From NCBI GenBank assembly GCA_044507065.1, contig JBIQJY010000061.1:1-20631 (forward strand): a stretch of DNA of 20,631 nucleotides, written 5' to 3'. Below the pieces are notes generated by a model that was not told the origin of the DNA, did not search any database, and saw only the letters and a list, made by a program, of their open reading frames with translations. The stretch comes from SCN-69-37 sp044507065. Lineage in GTDB: Bacteria; Acidobacteriota; Vicinamibacteria; Vicinamibacterales; SCN-69-37. Made by a program: the position numbers and the translations under genes. The first letter of the stretch is position 1; every line of letters starts with the position of its first letter. Positions 1 through 7,398 of this stretch are shown piece after piece.

Positions 1-197
1 AGCCGACGTTCGTCCCGCGCGAACGACGCGGGAAGATACTTGAGTGCCACCCGATGTTCGAGGAGCTCGTCGTGCGCGAGATACACGACACCCATCCCAC
101 CTCGCCCGAGAACTCGCTCGATTCGGTAGCGACCATTGACGACGGACCGTTGAATCGGGAGGTCGTGGGCGGTTTCGCGCGATGTCGCCGAGACCAT
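1..197 (-). CDS. Serine/threonine protein kinase, N-terminus (runs off window edge)
   Basis: Reading the minus strand from the ATG at 197 gives 65 codons before the window ends. The protein has a short leader, then NGRYRIERVLGRGGMGVVYL at about residues 21-40. This is the glycine-rich ATP loop of bacterial Pkn/Hanks-type kinases. It is followed by AHDELLEHRVALKYLP, where the lysine at about residue 53 is the expected ATP-anchoring lysine of the VAxK motif. A GGAG box six bases upstream of the ATG supports this start. The catalytic loop, the activation segment and any sensor or membrane domain lie outside the window, so the signal it responds to cannot be told. Kinases with this layout are numerous in Acidobacteria. 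The kinase identity is firm; the full extent is unknown. Confidence 0.88.
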   Translation of the reverse strand, partial: MVSATSRETAHDLPIQRSVVNGRYRIERVLGRGGMGVVYLAHDELLEHRVALKYLPASFARDERR

Positions 198-290
198 GCC
201 GGTCTCCGCATCACCCGCCGATGTGGTTGGCGCACGGCCCGCGCCGCAACTGCCAGGGGCGTCGGCCAAGGGAAGCGAGCGGCCGCACGA

Positions 291-310
291 CGGGCAGAAC
301 CGGCTGCCCG
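291..310 (-). terminator. Hairpin downstream of the DUF4440 gene, candidate terminator
   Basis: The sequence CGGGCAG-AACCGG-CTGCCCG is a perfect 7-base inverted repeat with a 6-base loop. It lies about 110 bases past the stop of the minus-strand DUF4440 gene and upstream of the kinase gene on the same strand. No T-run follows on the minus strand, so it is not a classical intrinsic terminator. The rest of 198-417 holds no gene that I can support. Confidence 0.35.
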
Positions 311-417
311 GCGGGGCCGCGCTGCTGCAGAGCCCGCACGTCACAGGAGGACTGTAGCGGCGCATGCCGACATCAGCAACAGCCTTCGGGCCCTGGGGCT
401 CCCCGTCCCGGCGACCG

Positions 418-879
418 CTACCGGCGGATCTGGTGCGTAGGCGTCACGCTGCTGAACGTGAGCGCCAGCAGCATCCATCGACCGTCCTGCCGCTGATAGG
501 CCTCGGTGACGGTGAACTCGTTGACCGCTTCGTTGCTCCCGACCATCGCGTGAAGCGTGATGCGGCTCCAGACGAGCACCGTATCGCCGACGACCTCCGC
601 CGCGACATCGTGCACATCGGCGCGCTGGTACCAGATGCGTCCCGACCGGATGATGTCGAGCTCGTCCTGCTTTTTCCAGGTGCCGCCCATGTGAACGAAC
701 TTCGACTGGTCGTGAAACAGGGGCGCGAGCTTCTCGACGTCCTTGTCGGCCATCCATTGCCACTTGTCTTTCGAGAGCTGAAGGACCTCCTGCTCGGCCG
801 TCGGTGATTGGGCCGCCGACGGCGTGGCGCCGAGAAGGAGGAGGGCAAGGGCCATGAACGGCAGTGTCTTGTGCAGCAT
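418..879 (-). CDS. Secreted nuclear transport factor 2-like (DUF4440) protein
   Basis: This is a 153-residue protein with a Sec signal peptide (MLHKTLPFMALALLLLGATP, likely cleaved after SAA). The mature part reads like the SnoaL/NTF2-like DUF4440 fold. A helix with KDKWQWMADKDVEKLAPLFH is followed by the strands KFVHMGGTW, DTVLVWSRITLHAMVG and FTVTEAYQRQDGRWMLLAL. These domains form small cone-shaped pockets and serve either as enzymes or as binding modules; nothing here identifies the ligand. The open frame starts four codons earlier at 891, but GGAG lies six bases before the internal ATG at 879, so 879 is the better start. It is probably a single-gene unit. The family is clear; the specific role is unknown. 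Confidence 0.8.
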   Translation of the reverse strand: MLHKTLPFMALALLLLGATPSAAQSPTAEQEVLQLSKDKWQWMADKDVEKLAPLFHDQSKFVHMGGTWKKQDELDIIRSGRIWYQRADVHDVAAEVVGDTVLVWSRITLHAMVGSNEAVNEFTVTEAYQRQDGRWMLLALTFSSVTPTHQIRR

Positions 880-995
880 GAAGAGCTCCATTCGCGCAGG
901 GGCGCCGAGGCGCGTCGTTCGAGTCTACCGACACGGGCCAGGACCGGCTTGCCCATTTGTCTGGGTTTGTTGCCTGACGGTGCGAACACGCATGA

Positions 996-1193
996 AGGGC
1001 CGATGAAGCGCTGCCGCCGCTCTTGCCTGATCTGCGCGGCCGGGAGACACTCGGTCTGGCGATGTTCATGAAGTCCATGACGTTCCGGACGATGATGGAG
1101 TCCGTCACCGACGAGCAGTATCAGGCGGCGTCGACGCCGGAGGGCACGATCGTGTCCGCGCGCGACGACGCGGGCACGCGTCTACCGGAATGA
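996..1193 (+). pseudogene. Coding-like 3' tail of an unrecognised gene, just before the AraC gene
   Basis: After a stop at 993-995 the plus frame stays open for 65 codons to TGA at 1191-1193, with strongly GC-biased third positions typical of real genes here. The product ends with MKSMTFRTMMESVTDEQYQA and then a hydrophilic tail ending TRLPE. In-frame ATGs exist at 1062 and 1068, but neither has a visible ribosome site, so I read this as the surviving end of a truncated gene; a 43-residue small protein is possible. Its stop overlaps the next gene's start as ATGA (1190-1193). The string VTDEQY also occurs near the C-terminus of hydroxynitrile-lyase-type cupins, but the residues before it do not match, so that link is weak. 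I see no gene in the remaining stretch 880-995. Confidence 0.35.
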
Positions 1194-2161
1194 CTCGCGT
1201 TCGGTTGGCCCGTTCCGACGCCGGGCGGCGTCCTCAGTCGCAGGCGCCTGCGCACTCGCGGCTCGCGTCGCTGCTGGCGGCGTACGCGCCGCACGATGGT
1301 CGATTCGAACTCCGGCTGCCGGGGACGCACGCCATCCGCCTCTCCCGCACGGCTACCGTGCCGACCCAGGCCGCGTTGCGACCCATGATCTGCATCGTCG
1401 CGCAGGGCTCGAAAGTGGTGATGCTCGGGCGCGAGGTGTTCGAGTACGACGCGAACCGCATGCTGGTCTTCTCGGTCGACCTTCCCGTCGGCGGGCAGGT
1501 GCTGCGCGCCAGTTCCGCCGAGCCGTACCTCTGCCTGCGTCTCGACCTCGACCCGTACCGCGTGGCCGACCTGGCGCTGCGCGTGTTTCCCGACGGCGTC
1601 CCGCGGACCGAGGCCTCGCGCGGCCTCTACGTCACCCCGGTGACCCCGGACATCGTGGATGCCGCATCGCGCCTCCTCGGGTTGATGGCAGACCCGGCCG
1701 ACGCGGCACTGTTCGGCCCACTCGTGGTCGACGAGATCCTGCTCCGGCTGCTGCGAAGCCCGGTCGGCGGCCGCGTGGCGCAGATCGGGTACGCGGACTC
1801 GTCCGTGCAGCGGATTGCCCAGGCGGTATCGGAGATCCGCGACCGCTATGCGCAACCGCTCAAGGTCCGCGCGCTGGCGCGGCTGGTGCACATGAGCCTC
1901 TCGTCGTTCCACGAGCACTTCAAGTCGGTGACGTCGATGACGCCGCTGCAGTACCAGAAGATTCTGCGGCTGCAGGAGGCGAGGCGATTGATGCTTGCCG
2001 GCCACCTCGATGCGAAGGTCGCGGCGCGCGAGGTCGGGTACGTCAGTCCCTCGCAGTTCAGCCGCGAGTACGCCCGGTACTTCGGCAGCGCGCCGAGCCG
2101 CGACATCGCCCGCCTGCGTGAGGAGAGCGGGGCCGACCCGCTCGGTGCGACCGGTTCGTAG
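1190..2161 (+). CDS. AraC-family transcriptional regulator, YqhC-like
   Basis: This 323-residue regulator has an N-terminal AraC_N domain (PF06719 type; RPMICIVAQGSKVVMLGREV, then FEYDANRMLVFSVDLP, about residues 60-110). A C-terminal AraC/XylS double helix-turn-helix covers about residues 220-310: first helices LKVRALARLVHMSLSSFHEH, second pair AAREVGYVSPSQFSREYARY. The arrangement and wording resemble Escherichia coli YqhC, which activates an aldehyde reductase and an aldo/keto reductase gene in response to reactive aldehydes. The gene lies 64 bases upstream of a run of five same-strand genes that includes an aldo/keto reductase, so it probably controls that run. The start ATG overlaps the stop of the preceding short frame (ATGA). 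The ligand is inferred, not shown. Confidence 0.88.
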   Translation: MTRVRLARSDAGRRPQSQAPAHSRLASLLAAYAPHDGRFELRLPGTHAIRLSRTATVPTQAALRPMICIVAQGSKVVMLGREVFEYDANRMLVFSVDLPVGGQVLRASSAEPYLCLRLDLDPYRVADLALRVFPDGVPRTEASRGLYVTPVTPDIVDAASRLLGLMADPADAALFGPLVVDEILLRLLRSPVGGRVAQIGYADSSVQRIAQAVSEIRDRYAQPLKVRALARLVHMSLSSFHEHFKSVTSMTPLQYQKILRLQEARRLMLAGHLDAKVAAREVGYVSPSQFSREYARYFGSAPSRDIARLREESGADPLGATGS

Positions 2162-2225
2162 GATCAGGCAAGCATTCCATTGCCGCGGGCAACTCCCGCG
2201 CGCGTGAACGACGTAGAGTCGATTG

Positions 2226-3395
2226 ATGAGAATCAGCCGTCATTGCCCACTCGGGTTCGCGCGTGCCGCGGTCGTCGGTCTCGCCTCCGTCGCGTTCGCG
2301 ACGGGTCTGACGGCCGCCGGCCAGAATCCGTCGCCGCTCGATCCGCTCGTACTGCCGGAAGGGTTCCACGCGACCGTGTTCGCCGAGAACGTCGAGAACG
2401 CCAGGACGATGGTGCTCGGCCCCGGCGGTACGGTCTTCGTCGGATCGCGAACGGTCGGGAAGATCCATGCGGTCGTTGACAGCAACGGCGACCATCGTGC
2501 CGACCGTGTCGTGCTCCTCGCGAGCGGCCTCGATCAACCAAACGGTCTGGCCATGCGCAATGGCGCGTTGTACGTGGCGACAGCCGGACGACTGCTGCGC
2601 TACGACGACATCGAGGCGCATCTCGATGCGCCGGCGGAACCGGTGGTCCTGCGCGACGATCTGCCCAATCCCGATCGCGGGCACACATGGAAGTACATCG
2701 CCTTCGGTCCCGACGACCTGCTGTACATGTCGGTCGGCGCGCCGTGCAACGTGTGCGAGTCGGAGTCCCTTGTGTCGGCCATCATCCGGATGCGACCCGA
2801 CGGTTCGAACACGGAAGTGTTCGCCGAGGGCGTACGCAACAGCGTTGGATTCGACTGGCACCCGGTGACGCGCGAACTCTGGTTCACCGACAACGGCCGC
2901 GACCTGATGGGCGACGACGTGCCGAACGACGAGCTCAACGTCGCGCCGAGGGCCGGCCTGCACTTCGGATTCCCCTTCTGCCATCAGGGCGACGTGCCCG
3001 ATCCGCAGTTCGGTGCGTCGCGCGCGTGCTCCACTGCGGAGCCGCCCGTCCTCAACCTGGGCGCGCACGTGGCCGCCATCGGCTTCACGTTCTACACCGG
3101 CGCCATGTTCCCGGCCGATTATCGCAACGCCGCCATCATCGCGCAGCACGGCTCGTGGAACCGGTCCATGCCGAGCGGGTATCGCGTCATGGTGGCGCGG
3201 ACCGACGGCCGCCGCGTCACCAGCTACGAACCGCTCGTCGATGGGTTCCTCCCCGGTCGCGGCGCGCCAGGGGGACGAGGCGCGGGGCAGGCCGCCATCG
3301 GACGGCCCGCCGACGTGATGCAGATGCCGGACGGCTCGATTCTCATCAGCGACGACTCCGGTCATCGCCTCATCCGGGTCAGCTACAGCCGTTGA
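2226..3395 (+). CDS. Secreted PQQ-dependent sugar (glucose/sorbosone-type) dehydrogenase
   Basis: This 389-residue protein begins with a signal peptide (MRISRHCPLGFARAAVVGLA, cleavage probably near LTAAG). The remainder is a six-bladed beta-propeller of the glucose/sorbosone dehydrogenase family. Hallmarks are LPEGFHATVFAENVENARTM near the mature N-terminus, HTWKYIAFGPDDLLYMSVG, ELWFTDNGRDLMGDD, LHFGFPFCHQGDVPD, AAIIAQHGSWNRS, and the closing blade DVMQMPDGSILISDDSGHRL. Such proteins oxidise sugars or other polyols in the periplasm with PQQ and pass electrons to a carrier. No heme motif is fused here, unlike the second dehydrogenase in this window at 7399-9402. ATG at 2226 is preferred over the in-frame TTG just before it. 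Substrate, and even PQQ binding, are inferred from family membership. Confidence 0.82.
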   Translation: MRISRHCPLGFARAAVVGLASVAFATGLTAAGQNPSPLDPLVLPEGFHATVFAENVENARTMVLGPGGTVFVGSRTVGKIHAVVDSNGDHRADRVVLLASGLDQPNGLAMRNGALYVATAGRLLRYDDIEAHLDAPAEPVVLRDDLPNPDRGHTWKYIAFGPDDLLYMSVGAPCNVCESESLVSAIIRMRPDGSNTEVFAEGVRNSVGFDWHPVTRELWFTDNGRDLMGDDVPNDELNVAPRAGLHFGFPFCHQGDVPDPQFGASRACSTAEPPVLNLGAHVAAIGFTFYTGAMFPADYRNAAIIAQHGSWNRSMPSGYRVMVARTDGRRVTSYEPLVDGFLPGRGAPGGRGAGQAAIGRPADVMQMPDGSILISDDSGHRLIRVSYSR

Positions 3396-3427
3396 CAGGT
3401 GTGGCTGCGGACCCTCGTGGGAGACAT

Positions 3428-4534
3428 GTGAACGGACAGCGAACGATAACGTGGAGGCGCGCAGGCGCGTGCGTGGTCGCGGCTGGTGCCCTCATCCTGT
3501 CAGGCGGCGTCGCCACCGCACAGACGGTCGCCGCACTCGAGACGCCGGCGACACCTCTCGTGCTGAAGGCGCAGGGGAGCTTCTTCGTCGGTGGGGAGCG
3601 GGTGGAACAGACGAGGGCCGAACTGGGCGACCTCGCGCCGGGCGGACACATCACCATCAACCAGATGTACGTGCGCTACATGGTGCCGCAGGACGAACGC
3701 GGCCTGCCGGTCGTCATGGTGCACGGCGCGACGCTGACGGGCAAGTCGTGGGAGACGACGCCCGATGGGCGCATGGGGTGGGACGAGTACTTCGTGCGCG
3801 AGGGTCATCCCGTGTACGTACCCGATCAGGTGGGGCGTGGACGGTCGGGCTTCAATCAGGCGGTCTTCAACAATGTGCGCGGTGGTTCGGCGCCGGCCGC
3901 AAGCCAGGCACCCTGGCTGCGCTTCAGCGATGAAAACGTCTGGCCGAATTTCCGGTTCGGTCCGAAGCTGGGCGAGCCCTATCCGCAGACGCAGTTCCCC
4001 GTGTCGGCCGTGGGTGAGCTCGCGAAGCAGGCGGTGCCCGACATGAGCTTCGGCATGCCCCAGCCGAACCCCACACTCCAGGCGCTCGCGGATCTCGCCG
4101 CCGATCTCCGGGGCGCGGTTCTGATGGGGCACTCGCAGTCGGGACGCTTCCCGCTCGACGCCGCCCTGCTCGATCCCGCCGCCGCCCGGGCGCTCGTGCT
4201 CGTCGAACCCGGCGCGTGCCCGGCCACCTACAGCGACGCCCAGATGGCCACGCTGGCGAAGATCCCCATCCTCGTCGTCTTCGGCGACTACCGCGACACG
4301 CCGACCGGTATTCCCACGCTCCCGTCCTGGCAGGACCGGTACGAGGCGTGTCAGGTGCTCATCGGTCGCCTCACGGCCGCTGGCGGCACGGCGGAGATGT
4401 TCGACCCGCCCGCGCGCGGCATCCGCGGCAACAGCCACATGATCATGCAGGACCGCAATCACCTGCAGATTGCCGATGTCATCCTGCAGTGGATCGACCA
4501 GCACACTGGTCCCCGGCCGGCTGCCGCGAACTGA
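3428..4534 (+). CDS. Secreted alpha/beta hydrolase, esterase 713 family
   Basis: The GTG at 3428 gives a 368-residue protein. It is preceded by GGGAG and followed directly by a signal peptide (GACVVAAGALILSGGVATAQ). The mature sequence matches the family of Alcaligenes esterase 713: the N-terminal block INQMYVRYMVPQ, the oxyanion segment VHGATLTGKSWETTPDGRMG, DQVGRGRSGFNQ, the nucleophile elbow GHSQSG (Ser about 236), VEPGACP (Glu about 260) and GNSHMIMQDRNHLQIAD (His about 337). That family is known for a Ser-Glu-His triad with glutamate after strand beta-6, and all three residues are present here. It should hydrolyse an ester in the periplasm; the natural substrate is unknown. The frame stays open for about 740 bases upstream, but that part is antiphase to the sugar dehydrogenase gene and is not real. 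Confidence 0.87.
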   Translation: MNGQRTITWRRAGACVVAAGALILSGGVATAQTVAALETPATPLVLKAQGSFFVGGERVEQTRAELGDLAPGGHITINQMYVRYMVPQDERGLPVVMVHGATLTGKSWETTPDGRMGWDEYFVREGHPVYVPDQVGRGRSGFNQAVFNNVRGGSAPAASQAPWLRFSDENVWPNFRFGPKLGEPYPQTQFPVSAVGELAKQAVPDMSFGMPQPNPTLQALADLAADLRGAVLMGHSQSGRFPLDAALLDPAAARALVLVEPGACPATYSDAQMATLAKIPILVVFGDYRDTPTGIPTLPSWQDRYEACQVLIGRLTAAGGTAEMFDPPARGIRGNSHMIMQDRNHLQIADVILQWIDQHTGPRPAAAN

Positions 4535-4574
4535 TCGGCCGACGTTCGGCCGCTTTCACAACGGAGACAGTACA

Positions 4575-5483
4575 GTGCGACATTCACGCGCTTTCCTCGC
4601 TTCCCTCGTCGCCACGTGCGCGTGCGCCGCGTTCCCCGTCGGGGCGTACGCGCAGGGCCGCACCGAGGTGACCATCAACGACACCGGCACGCAGGCCGAG
4701 AACCTGACGTCGAGCCAGGACGGGTCGGTCTACTTCGGAAGCACCGCAAAGGGCACGATTTACCGCGCCGCCCCGGGCGCCGCACAGGCCGAGCCGTGGA
4801 TCCTGGCGTCCACGACCGGTCTCACCAACGTGCTCGGTGTGCTGGCCGACGACGCGCGCAACACGCTGTGGGCCTGCCAGAACTCCACCGGTGGTCGAGG
4901 CGGCGCACCGGTTGTCGGCCAGACGGCGTTGCGTTCGTTCGACCTGCGCACGGGCGAAGCGCGCGGGACGTTCAACCTCCCGAGCAATGGCGGCGTGTGC
5001 AACGACATGGCCGTGGCGCCGGACGGAACGGTGTACGTCACCGAGTCGTTCGCCAACCGCATCCATCGTCTGCGACCGGGTGCCACGGAACTCGACCTGT
5101 GGGTTCCCGCCCATGAGGAGCTGGCGGGTGTCGACGGCATCGCGATTCTTGCCGATGGCGCCGTGTACGTGAACACGTTCTTCGCCGGCCGGCTGTTCCG
5201 CATTCCGGTGAATGCCGATGGCAGCGCGGGCGCCCTCGTGCCGATCGAGACGTCGCTGCCGCTCGTGCGACCCGATGGCCTTCGTTCCGTCGGCCCGCGC
5301 ACGATGATCCAGGCCGAAGGGCAGGGCCGCCTCGCAGAACTGACCATCGATGGCAACCGTGCCGAAGTGCGCGTGCTGCGCGAAGGGCTCACCGGCGCCA
5401 CCGGCGTGACCATCGTCGGCGATACGGCGCTGGTGCTCTACGAGCGCGCCAGGGCCGCGGTTGTTCCGTATCGACCGGAGTAG
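4575..5483 (+). CDS. Secreted SMP-30/gluconolactonase-like beta-propeller protein
   Basis: This is a 302-residue protein starting at GTG 4575, with GGAG eight bases upstream. A signal peptide follows (AFLASLVATCACAAFPVGAY, cut likely after AYA-Q). The mature protein has the repeated strand pattern of SMP-30/gluconolactonase/LRE proteins: AENLTSSQDGSVYFGSTAKG (Glu about 42), GGVCNDMAVAPDGTVYVTES (Asn 143, Asp 144), GVDGIAILADGAVYVNTFF (Asp about 187) and RPDGLRSVG. In enzymes of this fold, a Glu, an Asn and an Asp on inner strands bind the divalent metal that opens lactone rings, and residues of that kind can be seen here. It sits 9 bases before the aldo/keto reductase gene, clearly in one transcript. 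Lactonase activity is likely but unproven; some relatives only bind ligands. Confidence 0.75.
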   Translation: MRHSRAFLASLVATCACAAFPVGAYAQGRTEVTINDTGTQAENLTSSQDGSVYFGSTAKGTIYRAAPGAAQAEPWILASTTGLTNVLGVLADDARNTLWACQNSTGGRGGAPVVGQTALRSFDLRTGEARGTFNLPSNGGVCNDMAVAPDGTVYVTESFANRIHRLRPGATELDLWVPAHEELAGVDGIAILADGAVYVNTFFAGRLFRIPVNADGSAGALVPIETSLPLVRPDGLRSVGPRTMIQAEGQGRLAELTIDGNRAEVRVLREGLTGATGVTIVGDTALVLYERARAAVVPYRPE

Positions 5484-5492
5484 GGAGCGGCG

Positions 5493-6527
5493 ATGCAGCA
5501 GACATCAGAGGCACCCCCAGCGTCGACCGGGTACATACCGGTGCGCACGCTCGGCGCGAGCGGGCTCGAGGTGTCGTCGATCGGCTTCGGCTGCATGGGA
5601 CTGACGGGGACCTACGGCCCGGCGACGAGCCGGCAGGAGGCCGTCGCGCTCCTCCGCGCCGCCGTGGATCGCGGCGTGACGATGTTCGACACCGCGGAGG
5701 CGTACGGACCGTTCACGAACGAGACTCTCGTCGGCGAGGCCCTGGCGCCCGTGCGCGATCGCGTCGTCATCGCCACGAAATTCGGCTTCGGCGTCCATCC
5801 CGACGGCACACGGCACGGTCTCGACAGCAGACCCGCCCACATCCGCGCCGTCGTCGACGCGATGCTGGGGCGATTGAGGGTCGCGTCGATCGACCTGCTG
5901 TATCAACACCGGGTGGATCCGAACGTGCCAATCGAGGACGTGGCGGGAACCGTCCGCGAGCTCATTCACGCGGGCAAGGTGCGGCACTTCGGCCTGTCGG
6001 AGGCCAGCGAGGCAACGATCCACCGTGCCCATGCCGTGCAGCCGGTGACGGCCGTGCAGAGCGAGTATTCGATCTGGACGCGCGATGTCGAGAACAACGG
6101 TGTGCTCGCTGCATGCGCGGAACTTGGCATCGGATTCGTGCCGTTCAGCCCGCTCGGTGTGGGCTTCCTGACCGGGACGATCGATGCGACGACGCCGATT
6201 GACGCCATGGACTTTCGCGCCATCTCGCCGAGGTTCACGGTCGAGGCCCGCGCGGCCAACGCGCGGATCGTCGAGCTGCTGAAGGTCGTGGCCGCGCGCA
6301 AGCAGGCCGCGCCCGCGCAAATTGCGCTCGCCTGGCTGCTCGCGCAGCAGCCATGGATCGTGCCGATACCGGGAACTCGACGACTGTCGCGACTCGACGA
6401 GAACCTTGGCGCGGTGTCGGTCGAACTCGGCGCCGACGACCTGCACGAGATCGACGAGGCCGCCTCGGCGCTCGAAATTCAGGGTGCGAGGCTGCCGGCA
6501 GCCGTGCTGCGATTGACAGGTGGGTAG
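5493..6527 (+). CDS. Aldo/keto reductase
   Basis: A 344-residue NAD(P)H-dependent aldo/keto reductase with a (beta/alpha)8 barrel. The catalytic tetrad is visible: Asp 66 and Tyr 71 in FDTAEAYGPFTNE, Lys 96 in IATKFGFGVHP, and His 139 in LLYQHRVDPNVPIEDV. Coenzyme-site segments follow: HFGLSEASE, AVQSEYSIWTRD, FVPFSPLGVGFLTG and, near the end, IVPIPGTRRLSRLDENLGAV. The order and spacing resemble the YakC/AKR13-type general reductases. There is no export signal, so it is the one cytoplasmic enzyme of this block and would reduce a carbonyl that has entered the cell. GGGAG five bases before the ATG supports the start. Linkage to a YqhC-like regulator parallels the E. coli aldehyde-response locus. 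The substrate is unknown. Confidence 0.92.
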   Translation: MQQTSEAPPASTGYIPVRTLGASGLEVSSIGFGCMGLTGTYGPATSRQEAVALLRAAVDRGVTMFDTAEAYGPFTNETLVGEALAPVRDRVVIATKFGFGVHPDGTRHGLDSRPAHIRAVVDAMLGRLRVASIDLLYQHRVDPNVPIEDVAGTVRELIHAGKVRHFGLSEASEATIHRAHAVQPVTAVQSEYSIWTRDVENNGVLAACAELGIGFVPFSPLGVGFLTGTIDATTPIDAMDFRAISPRFTVEARAANARIVELLKVVAARKQAAPAQIALAWLLAQQPWIVPIPGTRRLSRLDENLGAVSVELGADDLHEIDEAASALEIQGARLPAAVLRLTGG

Positions 6528-6572
6528 TTTGGGAAGCGCGCCGGGCGTGCATCGCGGAAGGGAAGCACATCG

Positions 6573-7337
6573 ATGAAGCTGGTTGCTGCCATCGTCACGG
6601 TCGCGATATCGCTGGCGGCGTCGACAGCGTTCGCCCAGGGTCGGTCCGGCGGTGCCGCGCCGCCCCAGCAGGAGCGGATCGTCCCCGGAATGGCGGGCTA
6701 CACGAACGAGGTGCTGTTCGGCGACGTCTGGATCCGCCCCGAACTGTCGCCGCGCGATCGCAGTCTCATGGTGATCTCGGTGCTCATCGCGACGAACAAG
6801 GCCGCACAGCTTCGAGGACACCTCGGGCGCGCGCTCGACAATGGCGTGACGCCTGTTGAAGCCTCTGGCGTGCTCACGCACCTGGCGTTCTATTGCGGAT
6901 GGCCGACGGCGGTGTCGGCGCTCGACGTCTACGAGGAGGTCTACACGGCGAGGACGGTCGATCTCGCGTCGCTCGGCGCCGCGCGCACGCCGCTGGCGGT
7001 GCCGGCGTGGGAGGCCGACCGCGCGGGGACCACGAACGATCAGTTCGCAGCGGTTGCACCGAAGTTCGCGCAGCTGACCAACGATGTCGTGTTCAACGAC
7101 CTCTGGCGACGCGCGGATCTCAGTGTGCGCGACCGCTCGCTCGTGACCCTGGCCGCACTGGCTGGAATGGGCGACGACGACCAGCTCGACTTCTATCTGC
7201 AGCGCGCCGTCGACAGCGGCCTGTCGCGCGGTCAGATCGCCGAGGCCTTCACGCACCTCGCGTTCTACGCGGGGTGGCCGAAAGCCGAGAAAGCATTGGC
7301 CGCCACGGCCCGCGAGCTCGGTTCGTCGACACGGTGA
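6573..7337 (+). CDS. Secreted tandem carboxymuconolactone-decarboxylase-family protein
   Basis: A 254-residue protein with a signal peptide (MKLVAAIVTVAISLAASTAF, cut after AFA) and two copies of the CMD fold. Copy one includes SPRDRSLMVISVLIA, then LRGHLGRALDNGVTPVEASG and LTHLAFYCGWPTAVSALDVY. Copy two includes SVRDRSLVTLAALAGMG, then LDFYLQRAVDSGLSRGQIAE and FTHLAFYAGWPKAEKALAA. The AhpD-type CxxC pair is absent; only one Cys is visible in the CMD parts. Copy one keeps the RGHL histidine found in decarboxylase-type members, whereas copy two has DFYL at that place. Members like this often sit beside aldo/keto reductase, cupin and AraC genes, as here. It is the last gene of the plus-strand operon and faces a convergent gene 61 bases away. 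Catalytic function is not established. Confidence 0.83.
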   Translation: MKLVAAIVTVAISLAASTAFAQGRSGGAAPPQQERIVPGMAGYTNEVLFGDVWIRPELSPRDRSLMVISVLIATNKAAQLRGHLGRALDNGVTPVEASGVLTHLAFYCGWPTAVSALDVYEEVYTARTVDLASLGAARTPLAVPAWEADRAGTTNDQFAAVAPKFAQLTNDVVFNDLWRRADLSVRDRSLVTLAALAGMGDDDQLDFYLQRAVDSGLSRGQIAEAFTHLAFYAGWPKAEKALAATARELGSSTR

Positions 7338-7398
7338 CGCGTCGGTCGCGGGCGGAGTTCCGCGAGCTGTCGTCGGCGCCGGCCTCCAGCCGCACGCT

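Noticed and set aside
2687..3427. Upstream extension of the alpha/beta hydrolase frame
   Set aside because: This part is out of phase with the sugar dehydrogenase coding sequence and Arg-rich; the signal peptide and ribosome site place the start at 3428.
5505..7256. 583-codon minus-strand open frame opposite the aldo/keto reductase and CMD genes
   Set aside because: The composition is Arg/His-rich and it spans two well-identified plus-strand genes; it arises from GC bias.
7338..7398. Bidirectional terminator between the convergent CMD and dehydrogenase genes
   Set aside because: Only GCGGA-GT-TCCGC, with a two-base loop, or a weak CGCGG/CCGCG pairing is present, without T-runs; too weak to list.
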